From: Leptobrachium leishanense
Taxonomy: Eukaryota; Chordata; Amphibia; Anura; Megophryidae
Reading direction: 5' to 3'
DNA length: 64,000 bases
NCBI GenBank assembly: GCA_009667805.1
Contig: CM019067.1
Coordinates: 68,342,997-68,406,996 of the forward strand
The position numbers were made by a program, and so were the translations under genes. Below, piece by piece: positions 23,962-33,545 of the stretch. The notes under the pieces are model-generated. The model worked only from the letters and a program-made list of their open reading frames with translations. It had not been told where the DNA came from and did not search any database. How positions within the stretch are numbered: the first letter of the stretch is position 1; each line of letters begins with the position of its first letter.

Positions 23962-24304
23962 AATACACCGCAGGGTCGCCGAAATGAGATCGGCAAATCG
24001 CACCAAATTGAAGAGAACGAAAAGTCACCGAACGTGCGGTGACTTTTCGATTCTCTTTGAATAACCCTGTATGCATCTCTCTGTAAAGTGACAAATCTGG
24101 GACAGGTACCTAGAAACAAAACAGGTATAGGTGCTTTGGCAGGCAGGGCCCACTGAGAGATGTGCTAAAAGCGAGTGTTTTGTGTTGTCTTTTTGTTTGT
24201 TTCTTTTATACTGCACATCTCTGCAGCGTTTCGTAAGCAATGTGGCATCCATCGCTGGATGAGACGTTGCAGAGATAGTGATCCTATCCATACGTTCACT
24301 TTAA

Positions 24305-24725
24305 GGCTAATGTCAGACGAGCGCATTCTGAGCACACTATGTGTCCGTGCACAACGGACGTACTTTCTGACTGATGACAAGGTAGTGGCCACACAGTCCG
24401 TTTTTGTGACTGGGAAATAAAATTAATATGAAAAACATTTTGTCCATCAAAATGCTGGACGTCAAAAATGCAGTCCGTCTGACTTCGTTCCATCAATCAC
24501 ACACAAAGCTATGCGGACGTTGTGGATGCAGCGCACTCTGTGCGTCCTTCTAGCGGATTTACTTTCTTGCCTAACTTGCGTCCGTTTGCCGTGTCCGTTG
24601 TGCGTCCATACTTCTGTGCAGACGTACTTCGTGTGTGGTCTTTATTGATCATAATTGTATGCTACCACGGACGTTAAAATGTGCGGCAACACTGGCGTGA
24701 TCACTGCGCTCGTCTGACCTGAGCC
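24305..24725. mobile_element. TTAA-site MITE, copy K1
   Basis: GGCTAATGTCAGACGAGCGC faces GCGCTCGTCTGACCTGAGCC. TTAA precedes the left end and TCAA follows the right. The interior is full of GTCCGT-like and CGTCC words on both strands, possible subterminal transposase sites. Confidence 0.8.
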
Positions 24726-24727
24726 TC

Positions 24728-25262
24728 AAACACCAGGTTGGAAAGGTGAAAGGTGCGTCTAGACTCCAGCGACGGCCAGTTTAGTTTTTTTAACATGTCA
24801 CAATGGTGGGTCATGTAGTTACATTGTAGCACAAAGCGGCAGAATGAGTTATACAATGTGGTAAGTTTCTGAACGTGTGTTTGCGGGGCGGCTGCATACA
24901 CCACATTGCCGTATTCAATAGCCGGCATAAGCATTTGTTGTACAATCTGCTTTCTTACAGCGGGGCTCAGGCAAGATTTGTTTCTGTACAGGGCACCTAG
25001 TTTGGGGTAAAGTTTAGATGAGAGTTTTTCGATGTGGGGGCCAAAAGATAGATTTGGGTCTAACCACATACCTTGATATTTGAGAGAAGTGACTGTGGTC
25101 AGCTTGCCATTTGATTTTGTCCCAACACATAGATGGGGATTTTGCAATTTATGAAGTTTGGGTGCTGTTCCAAAGAGCATCGTTACAGTTTTGTCAGTAT
25201 TTAGAAAAAGTTTGTTATCTTTGATGCACTTTTCTACCTCTGTGAATTGTTCTTGCAGCACG
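24728..25262 (-). pseudogene. LINE ORF2 fragment (RT thumb region)
   Basis: A 186-codon frame begins MLQEQFTEVEKCIKDNKLFL and carries NTDKTVTMLFG, LKYQGMWLDPNLSFGPHIEK and then PAIEYGNVVYAAAPQTH. The last part overlaps the coding remnant at 14388-14864 and the two align well. It is the region just after the RT palm. Both flanks are cut. Confidence 0.75.
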
Positions 25263-25855
25263 GCCTCCAGCTGCAGTAAAAGAAGTAGTTTAGTAAATTA
25301 AACTACAGGCATCCTTTATCTGTAATGTTTAGAATTTTTTCCTCTGTAGCATCCCAGTTTTAGCGTGATGAATGTAATATGGCCCCATACAGTATGTCTA
25401 TCCCAAAGGTAATTTTATACAGGGTTATTCAAAGAGAATCAAAAAGTCACTGCACGTTCGGTGACTTTTCGTTCTCTTCAATTCGGTGCGATTTGGCAAA
25501 CCCATTTCGGCGACCCTGCGGTGTGTTCAGCAAGCACCACATGGCTGTCGTAGTGCGGGGAAAAGCCGCAGCAAACCTGCTGAACACGCACCGCAAAACC
25601 CGGCGAACGCACACCGAAACCCGCAAAAACATCTGGATTAACCCAGCATTTCACAACTTTTCACTGCTGGTTTTTGTTCTCTGAATAGACGAAGCATTGC
25701 TTCTCTATGGGGATTTCACTGCCCTCGAACAGGCACCGAACAGGCACCGTATGTGCAGGCAATTCGCCAACATTTGGTGAACTGCCTGCTCTCTGGTTAG
25801 CCGAATAGCCACGAAAGGTAACCGTATGCTGAATTTCAGCGTTCGGTTACCTTTC

Positions 25856-28800
25856 TTTTTTTATTTCAAAATTTTTATTTTACGATGAACAAAGGGTCAC
25901 AGACCGACCAACCAGATGGCCTTACAAGGCCTAATAAGATACTTCCAAAGAAAGCACAGAAAACATAAGGGGGATCTCAAAGGAAACTACAGAAGATCAA
26001 AAATTGGGGAAGGGTGGATACTAAAACAGGGGGGTGCAGAAACTCATCAAAAGGGTCGATCCAGCAAAAACAAGAGAGAGCAATGGAGTTCGCTGAGGGG
26101 GCACCCGGACAAAAAAAAAAGGTAATAAAAAGGGGAGAAAGGGTAGTGACATTCCTAGCTCGCCCTAGCAACCTAAAGGGAACCGAGGGCCATGGAATGG
26201 GCCACAAGGGTGGACAGGGCCTAGGTAGCCACCCTAGCGGCTTGCCCAGGCTACCTCCCAATGTCCCACACAGAAAAAAAAAAGGGGGTAATCACAGTGC
26301 TCCAACAGACAAACAACATTAAACCTACAGAATCAGCAAGCAGGACCATAAAATCGTTCAGGAGTACATAGAGAGGGGGGGAACAAAAATTAAAAGGGTA
26401 GGAACACAGAACAGACATGTACAAAAATCACACACAGTCTCAAAGATCAAAACACGTCCTCAGGTTGCATCAAAATAAAGCAAAAGTCCTCAGATAATAA
26501 CAAAGGTATCCCAGGATGGGGGGGGGAGTTCTCATACAAAAAGTTGCAGAAAAAATAGAAAGTCCTCAGCACAGGAAAAAATGGGGGAGGGTCTCATAAA
26601 TAAAAGAAAAAACTCTGCATGTGAGGGGGTGAAGAACAGTGGGGATGAAAGAACACAGCAATAGTGACAGAAAGTGTCTCATCAAATGGCAAGGGGGTGT
26701 CATCATGGAGGGGGTAATTTCTCAGAATAAAGCACAACACAGTGGGACATCATTAGGGGTGCAGGGAATGTAATCTGGGGTAAAAACTCGCCAGTGAGAA
26801 TGGGAAAACGGTCTCGCGGGGAAGATGTTGTCTGCCTGGATTCCAAACGCAGGGTCATCCAGTTCAGCCAGTGCCCAGGGACCCCACAGGACACACGGTC
26901 CCTCCAAGACCAGCACCCAGCAGCAAGAACGAAGCGAGCAGAGGCCATGAATCAAAGTGAAGAGTAGGACTCACACCCTCAACAAGGGCATCTGTGGGGA
27001 TAAATACTCGCCATCCACATAACTCCCTGGGAACCCCGGCCTCTCCAGATCCAGGATCACGAGACAGCTTCAGGCCCTTCCGCATCCCAAGTAGGAGCCG
27101 GGCCAATGCCAGTACCAGGCAGGGTGAGTTATCCAACGCCTCGATCTCGGCAGCATCCTCTCAAGGCCCGCGTTCTGCCCGGTTGTCTCCAGGTGGGGGT
27201 CGACAGACAGATAAGCAGCACACCATCGGCACATGAATTTCCCGCAGGGGTAGAGAGGCCGCCCCGAGCATCCCAGCCGGGTCCCCGCAGCCGGTTCTCC
27301 GTGGTGCAGCTTCAGGGATGCCACTCCCTGGTCTCCGTACCCGTGCCTCCTGCTCAGCCAAGTATGCAGGTGTATCACACTCCTGTTGGGGGCCCGCATC
27401 GCTGCAAGGGCGCAGCACCTCCGGCATCAATTCCGCCTGCCGCACCAAAGAACGCCACGCCTCTTGCATGTGTAACGTTGGGGGCTTCCATCCTCTCCTG
27501 TGTGCTTGAGGGCAGCATGTCTGATGCTGCTCGCTGATGTCAGGACTCACCGCAGCTATCATCCGCTCTGGGACCACGCAGGGGGGTGACACTGCGCTCC
27601 GGCACACCTCTCTGCAGCGGTTCTGGGGGATGGGCGCCAGCGCTCGGCCGCGGCGTCCCCGCACCCGATCCTCGACCAGCAGCGAGAGGGTGTTTGGTGC
27701 AGGCCCACCTCCGGCGGCTGTCGCCGTCCAGCTCCAGCCTCCTGGCTTTGGAGAGGCAGTGCAGATGAGGAGTCAGACCCGTATCTCGACGCGGGGAAGG
27801 ATCCCACGTGGCACTCCCGGCTTGGTAGTCAGACCTTGCTCCGCCTCTGTTTTGGGAGTTCCCCCCAAGGAGGTTGGACAGGGAAACTATGATAACAGCC
27901 AGGGGGCCTGGCCAAGGGATCAGACCTGCAGGTTCAATGACTGGGGTTTCCCTGACTCTGACGTCACGCCCCTCTCTTGGGGGTGGAGTAGGAGTGGGCA
28001 GAACTCCCCTATATAAACCTGAACCACCTATGCTTCATTGTCCAGTTGTTGTCTGAATCTACCAGAGACACTACCATACTGAACCTGTCTTTCCTGGTTT
28101 TGACCTTACCACCTACCTTACGAATAAATCACCCTTCGTTATCTACAACGACCCTTGGATTGAATATTGTCTACGAGCCTATCTATACCTCCATCTGCAA
28201 CACGCCTGATAATAACCTGCATATCGAGGTCCAATCTTGATAAACTACTGACAGCTGACCAATGCCCGGTTTAAATGGAGACAGGCAGGGAGGTGGTTGC
28301 ATGAGGCGCGGCTTGAGTGGGGGGCGCGGTCTGGTGAAGGTCTTTAAAAACCCTCAGTTACTTCTCAGCAGTGCCAGATCGTGGTTATCCATACCTGAGC
28401 TCCTTGTACCTGAATGCTATTGTGATTTAACTTGTTATTGACCTCTGCTTGTTTTCTGACTATTCTGCCTTCTGTTGCCCTAGACTATTTTCTTGTACTA
28501 CGCTACTGCACTGATATCGACCCGGCTATTCCATTTGACTATTCTGTACTCTGTATTCCTGATTCTGGCTCGTCTGACTACCCCCGTGTTGCTAACCTGG
28601 TTTTGTATTACTACATTGTCTTTTGCTTAACCCTTTCTGTCTAGCTAGTTTACCTGGCCAATTCTAAGGACCAGACAGTTAGGGATCTTCTACGGCTACT
28701 CTGTTGGTAGCTTTTGGGCTCTGGAGTGTTCGGCGTTAAGAACTGCGTGGTGGGATCTGGGAACCGTGACAGCATCTCTTCCAATAAGTCGGCGAACATC

Positions 28801-29307
28801 CCACGGGTAAGTGGGAGCAAATCATCAGCAGGCGTCAGCATAGACGAAGCAGGCAATTTGGACGTGTGGAGGCTGGGAACTGCTACTGCAGTCAAGCTTG
28901 GTAAGCGCTCAGTCTTGGCTACTAGGTGGCTGTCATACCGAGTCAGGAAGTCTGGGCCCTCCATCCTCCGCGCTCGCTCATCTCTCCGGGCAGCGACCCC
29001 GCCGGGGACCATAGTAGCAGAGGTGAATAAAGCAGCAAGGCACCAGAAAGCAAGGCCGTCTTAAGGCCCCAAAATGGCTGCTGACTCCCCGGTCTCAACC
29101 TAGATCTGCGGCATCCCGGCTAGGGATCGGGTCTGGGTCCTAGGGAAGCACACCCCACCAATGCAGGCCACCACAGAACTGCACGGAGCTGAGGTGAGAG
29201 AGGATAAAGGCTTAGAAAGAGGAGAAAATCCCCCCTTTAGTTATAATCAGGACAGCGCTCCTGCTCTCAGCTGCCACTAACCTCGGCGTCCAGCCACCCC
29301 CCCCCCC
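25856..29307 (-). mobile_element. Retroposed insert, 15-bp TSD, A-rich tail
   Basis: GTTCGGTTACCTTTC stands at 25841-25855 and again at 29308-29322. The plus strand begins with a T-rich run, so the inserted sense strand is minus and ends in an A-rich tail. These are the hallmarks of target-primed reverse transcription, as used by L1 and by cDNAs moved in trans. The body has many open frames from GC-rich sequence but no RT. A 3' UTR plus ORF1 part of an L1-like element with later insertions is the likeliest reading. Promoter-like TATATAAACC occurs at about 28010. Confidence 0.75.
28775..29012 (-). pseudogene. Possible L1-like ORF1 start, broken
   Basis: The minus-strand frame includes LTRGMFADLLEEML, which resembles N-terminal coiled parts of L1 ORF1 proteins. 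It is cut at 28774, where TGACAG marks what looks like the terminus of another inserted element (compare the CTGTCA-ended elements at 55203 and 57916). Identification is weak. Confidence 0.35.
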
Positions 29308-29354
29308 GTTCGGTTACCTTTCGGCCCCAATTCGGATCTCTTTGAATAACCCTG

Positions 29355-30256
29355 ATAGTATTTTTTAATACTTTCGTCCCCCGTCACATGAGGTCGGGTG
29401 TGGAATTTTCCACTTGTGGCATCATGTCAGTGCTTAAATATTTGAGCATTTTGGATCCTGGATAAGGGATACTCAACCTGTGTTTCCTTTTCCCTAGTTT
29501 CTTTCTATAAACAGAATCCTAATTATTCAGCAGCCTTGGGGTACCGCAGACTCAGCTTTCTGCTCATCTGTTCACAGTAGGGGGTGGGAGTTTCTGCAGG
29601 GGACAGTCACTAGTCATGTGTGTCTCTTTAAGGTTCTGCAAGTTAAAGTTACAGTTTACTGGATTGATATTTCCCTGCTTGATGCTTAAGCCCCCGCCCC
29701 GACCAATCAGGCTCAGCTTATTCATTTTAGAAAACCACCGGGCACAGTGATAAAATGAGGTGTAACGCTGTAAGTGGACCACTTGCTTGGATTCATTGCC
29801 TTTTCTAAATTGTCTTTAATGACCAATGTGGAAACACAGCGCAGTAATGAAATGAACTCCTGCGCCAACTGGAATGAGCAAACACCACGCCATTTAAATA
29901 AGTCGTCCCTGCATGACCGGACAAAGTAAAAGGAATAAAGAGGATTTCCGTGCTGCCGTGTCTCGGGTTTTCAATAAAAAGCAATCAGGCTTTTAGAGGT
30001 TTTAAACGCGATATAGGAAAGTTCCCGATCAGTGTCCCTTAAAGTCAAAATTGCAGTGCATTAAGTAGTCACAGGAGGCAATGGTGGTGAGAAATGACCA
30101 TCGCAAAAATAAATGGTGAATTAAGTCCCTTACTTACACATCGTAGGTCTGTACGTGGGAATGTAAGAAACTGCTTTTTGGGCCCCAAGCATTCTGATAT
30201 ATTCATTATTCTAGGATTTTTTTTTAAAGAAACATAATATTACAATATTCTAGACC
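29355..30256. other. Non-coding, nothing recognised
   Basis: No family signature found in either strand. Confidence 0.5.
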
Positions 30257-30389
30257 AGCAATTCCCAACCCTGGTCCTCAAGTATCACTAACAGACCAGG
30301 TTTTAAGGATCACCTTGGGGAAATGCAGACTAAATCCTGCTATCACTGAGCAGTAAATCATATCCCCTGTGCTGTGCTTCACATATCTG
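30257..30389. repeat. hAT-like MITE fragment
   Basis: AGCAATTCCCAACCCTGGTC and ATCACTGAGCAGTAAATC align with the complete element at 61584-61767. The right end is replaced by Penelope-like sequence. Confidence 0.75.
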
Positions 30390-30533
30390 GAAGCCAAAGT
30401 CCAGCCACCTCGCCACTGGGTCAATGACACCCCCTATAGCCGAAGCTATAGGGTGTGCAGGAGGACACACTGGATCCTTATGAACTTTTGGGATTCCATA
30501 CATAATGGATTTCCTAGGGTGTGATTGTACCAA
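30390..30533 (-). pseudogene. Penelope-like RT fragment
   Basis: SIMYGIPKVHKDPVCPPAHP followed by IASAIGG matches the Penelope RT box in which a proline-lysine-histidine-lysine core precedes a conserved RPI-S stretch. Only about 48 residues remain and the catalytic aspartates are not included. Confidence 0.7.
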
Positions 30534-30964
30534 GAATCACGTGTAGCCACATGATTCCAGCAAAAAGGTTCAGTCAAACACACACGGGCAGACAGTATAA
30601 AATCAATCATGGCATAACATGTAAAACTGAGTTTGTAGTATATTTAATAACGTGCCCTTGTGGCCTGGCGTACGTAGGCAAGACTGATACTCCACTCTGT
30701 GAAAGAATAAGGAACCATCGTTCCAACATTAGAACGGCCCTTAGGGATGGCAAATCTGATAAGCCAGTTGCTAGACACTTCTTAGCAAAGGGACATCTTT
30801 TGTCTTCTTTAAAATTCATGGCCATTGATCATATCCCTCCACCGAGAAGAGGTGGTGATCGGTCTTTGATGCTTTTACGCAAGGAGGCCTGGTGGATCCA
30901 TAAATTGGACATGGTATACCCCAGGGGTTTAAATGAGAGGACCGTTCTCTCACCGTTCATATAG
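30521..30964 (+). pseudogene. GIY-YIG endonuclease domain of a Penelope-like element
   Basis: The 147-codon open frame contains VVYLITCPCGLAYVGKT, in which the YLI and YVG tripeptides are the two halves of GIY-YIG, separated by the CPC insert of Penelope-like enzymes. ERIRNHRSNIR gives the conserved arginine and PVARHFLAKGH the histidine-rich motif. REAWWIHKLD holds the catalytic glutamate, and YPRGLNE is the C-terminal box. The domain nicks target DNA to prime reverse transcription. It is intact as a domain but has lost its RT partner, so it is called a pseudogene. Confidence 0.85.
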
Positions 30965-31405
30965 GTCTGCATTTAAAAGTATATTTTTCTCAATTTCTCT
31001 GTTAAATGTCGGGGGGTTTCTTGATGGGCAATGCCTGTGCTCAGGGAAACATTGGGGGTGCTAGCTCCATATGTGTGTATGTTTTGGTTTATATTCGGAG
31101 AGTCGGGTTTGAAGGTGTTTGAGGGGTTAAATATGATCAGGTCTGTGACAGCAAGCGCGGGGTGATGTATTGAACCTGCCCACCCTGTTACAGATTGCTA
31201 GATCCGGCGTTAACACAGCCGGTTGGGGAGGTAGCCATGGGAACGATGTCATGTCATCATTGAGCACCTGAATCATGGTGCAAGCGCACATCCATTAGGA
31301 GCACGCTGGGGTCGCTCGCACATTGGATGGGTGAGTGGTTAATTAATTGTTTGCATTTGTTTCTCATGCTATTTAAGTAGGGTGAGTTGGTTTGGAATTT
31401 TATGT

Positions 31406-31460
31406 GTTTTTATCCTGAAGAAAGCTCCCTTGAGAGGAGCTGAAACGTTGATTCATATGC
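31406..31460 (+). ncRNA. Hammerhead-like motif at the Penelope 3' end
   Basis: CTGAAGA at 31415-31421 fits CUGANGA. AGCTCC (31423-31428) pairs with GGAGCT (31436-31441) as stem II, then GAAAC (31442-31446) and GTT follow. Stem I forms from ATC/GAT next to the core and TATGTG/CATATG further out. Stem III is only AC/GU, which would need a dimer. One extra A lies between core and stem II. Hammerhead motifs are known in Penelope-like elements; activity here is unproven. Confidence 0.5.
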
Positions 31461-31511
31461 AATAAAGAATTTTTGAAAAGAAAAAATCCCATGAGTGCTG
31501 CCCATCAATTG

Positions 31512-31546
31512 AGGTGTATATATATATATATATACACACAGTATAT
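31512..31546. repeat. TA/CA microsatellite
   Basis: GTGTATATATATATATATAC followed by ACACACAG. Confidence 0.9.
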
Positions 31547-31547
31547 A

Positions 31548-31974
31548 AATAAGGTTTATTATTGCAGAAGCCACTTGCACATCACAGCAATCCAAAGAAG
31601 CTCCTGTGCTACATTCCCCATTTGCAGCAAGGAACTCTGGGTAAGACATGCAAATGACATCTGTCTCACTTTTTTGCATCCTGGGTCTGTTTTCACACAG
31701 AACCTTTCAATCAATGCCATGTCATACTAGATGGCTTTTTTTTAGCAGTGATCGGGTTTATGCAACTGGTCAAAACCACCTCTGGACAGCGCTGTTTCGG
31801 GTTTATTGGACCATCGTCAGCAGAGGCTAGGCATGACCAGTTGCAGTGGATGCTTGGACCCGTATGGCAATTCAGTACTTGCTTGGGTTGTGGTGGAGGA
31901 CAAAAAATTTGATAAAAAGCCTCCACACAATGACCAATAAGGTTTATTATTGCAGAAGCCACTTGCACATCACA
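31548..31974 (-). mobile_element. Ribozyme-bearing repeat, 388-bp period
   Basis: A 39-bp sequence starting AATAAGGTTTATTATTGCAG stands at 31548-31586 and exactly again at 31936-31974. Between them is a hammerhead fold on the minus strand (31762-31844). One unit plus a partial second is what a circular or concatemeric RNA template would leave after reverse transcription. The second unit stops just before the TA of the deleted Tc1 copy. Confidence 0.5.
31762..31844 (-). ncRNA. Type I hammerhead ribozyme candidate
   Basis: Read on the minus strand, stem I has an outer 10-bp helix, GCAACTGGTC with GACCAGTTGC. An internal loop and a 6-bp inner helix CCTCTG with CAGAGG follow. The core is CTGACGA (plus 31814-31820) and GAAA (within plus 31794-31798). 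Stem II is GGT/ACC with a T-C mismatch next to the core. Stem III is ACAGC/GCTGT, a 10-bp palindrome. The cleavage triplet GTC (plus 31785-31787) sits directly before stem I. All conserved core positions are present. Confidence 0.7.
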
Positions 31975-31980
31975 TACATA

Positions 31981-32963
31981 CAGTTTTGTTCAAAATTATT
32001 CAACCCCCAATGCTGTAAAGGGTTTTAGGGAATTTAGTGTATATTTGTAATTGTATTCAGAATGAAATCCTACAAGGACTTTTTAAAGAACCATATGCAA
32101 CTAAAATGACATCAATTGGTTTTGTAATACAGTAGTAAATGTTTCTTTTGTGAATTCTTCATTGACACAATTATTCAACCCCTTAAAGACTACCACTCTG
32201 AAGAACAGAGGTTCATTCAAGTGTTTTCAATCAGGTATTGAAAACACCTGTGGATGTCACGGAGCAGCAATAAAGCATAATAAGCACCAATTAGGCAGCT
32301 TTAAAATGACTGTGATACTCAGCTCCTTCTAGACATTTACTGGTGTGGTTACAAACATGGTGAAGTCAAGAGAATGGTCCAGGAAGACAAGAGAAGAGGT
32401 GATTACTCTTCGAAGGAAGGGCAATGGCTCTAAGAAGATTGCAAAGATGTTAAACATACCAAGAGAGACCATAGGAAGCATCATTCGCAAATTCAAGGTA
32501 AAGGGCACTGTTGAAACGCTACCTGGTCGTGGCAGAAAGAAGATGCTGACTTCGACTGCTGTGATTGAGAACCTCTGGTGGGACTTAAAGAAAGCAGTTG
32601 CAGTGCGCAAGCCTAAGAATGTGACTGAACTGGAGGCTTTTGCCCATGACGAATGGGCGAAGATACCCGTAGATCGCTGCAAGACACTTGTGTTTCACGT
32701 TTAAAAGCTGTTATAACTGTAAAAGGATGTTGTACTAAGTACTAAGATTGAATGTCACTTGGGGGTTGAATAAAACTGATAATGATGTGAGCACAGAAAA
32801 GACATTTGTGGTTATTTCATTATAAATGTTATGTTATATTTGTCTGACCTACACGTGCCTCTTTGATTTAATTGTAAGCAAGATGACTGAATGATCAAAA
32901 TCAATGTCAAACTGGCCAAAACACTCAATTTCAGTGGGGGTTGAATAATTTTGAACACAACTG
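31981..32963 (+). mobile_element. Tc1 element, internally deleted copy
   Basis: CAGTTTTGTTCAAAATTATT begins after TA at 31979-31980 and the inverted end closes at 32963 before TA. Both IR/DR arms are kept and match the element at 1335-9208 closely. The transposase gene has lost about 625 bp. Confidence 0.95.
32345..32704 (+). pseudogene. Deleted Tc1 transposase, DNA-binding half kept
   Basis: The first 73 residues (helix-turn-helix and the PGRGRKK linker) are joined in frame to the region that begins [12 protein letters not shown]. Both catalytic aspartates are gone, while the glutamate remains. The 119-codon frame stays open and ends after a short divergent tail. Such a product could bind the ends but not cut; whether it is made is unknown. 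Confidence 0.9.
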
Positions 32964-33124
32964 TATATACTGTATATATATTTTGATAATTTCTTGAGGG
33001 CCATTCGTGCAGCACTACATGATGACCCTTTTTACCATAGACCACAGTGGATGAATGTGGCGGCATCCAGTGTTGAAACCAGGTGACACCACCCCCTTCG
33101 GTGACACCCTAAAAAAAATGTATT
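32964..33124. other. Short gap
   Basis: TATATACTGTATATATAT abuts the Tc1 end; nothing else. Confidence 0.4.
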
Positions 33125-33300
33125 TTTTTTACTTTTGCAAAGTATTTTACCAGGAAGGATACATTGAGATTTCACTAATTTGCGGGTGACACCACCCCCT
33201 AAAAAAATATATATATATATATATTTTTGCAAAGTATTTTACCAGGAGGGATAAATTGAAATTTCACATTTTCAAGTATGTCCTGGGTAGGCAAGGCCTA
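33125..33300 (-). repeat. Two partial LINE tails in tandem
   Basis: TTTTACCAGGAAGGATACAT (33147) and TTTTACCAGGAGGGATAAAT (33238) are two copies of the tail seen at 10841 and 14221. GGTGACACCACCCCCT lies between and before them. Confidence 0.65.
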
Positions 33301-33354
33301 GGCTGGCACTTTCCAGGGGGCGGCAAACCCCCCCCCCCACTAAAGGGGTTACTC

Positions 33355-33545
33355 ACAGAGCACCGAAATGACATCAACATTTTGGTGCTCTGTTGTTCCC
33401 TGCACTTCAGGGTATCAAATTTCCCCACCCTGTAGTGAATTCACCATTCACCACAGGGTCCCCGAAGTGCAGGGAGTCGGCCTATTTAACAAAAATGTCT
33501 GGAATTTACATATAAGGTCCTATGATTGATAATAAAAAGGTCTCT
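33355..33545. repeat. Degraded family A fragment
   Basis: CACCACAGGGTCCCCGAAGT and GTCTGGAATTTACATATAAG followed by TGATAATAAAAAGG match the interior of A5 and A7. No termini remain. Confidence 0.6.

Larger units (their letters stand above)
22099..24069. mobile_element. Family A copy A2, split by CR1
   Basis: CAGGGTAATTCAAAGAGATC starts at 22099 and the inverted end closes at 24069. The flanks are TAA and TAT, an imperfect 3-bp duplication. A CR1 LINE occupies 22871-23961. Without it the element is about 880 bp. Confidence 0.9.
25420..29354. mobile_element. Family A copy A3, TSD ATA, carries a retroposed insert
   Basis: CAGGGTTATTCAAAGAGAAT begins at 25420, and TTTGAATAACCCTG ends at 29354. 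ATA flanks both sides. The copy lacks part of the family interior and is split by a 3452-bp insert at 25856-29307. Confidence 0.9.
30390..31480. mobile_element. Penelope-like element with inverted 5' piece
   Basis: A fragment of RT reads on the minus strand, and immediately next to it the GIY-YIG endonuclease reads on the plus strand. In an intact Penelope-like element both are in one frame, RT first. The head-to-head order indicates a 5' inversion during insertion, comparable to twin priming in LINEs. The 3' end carries a hammerhead-like motif and AATAAAG. Confidence 0.85.

Noticed and set aside
27070..28016. GC-rich open frames of 109-167 codons on both strands
   Set aside because: High GC lowers stop frequency. 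No domain or consistent frame is seen, and the segment is part of a retroposed insert.
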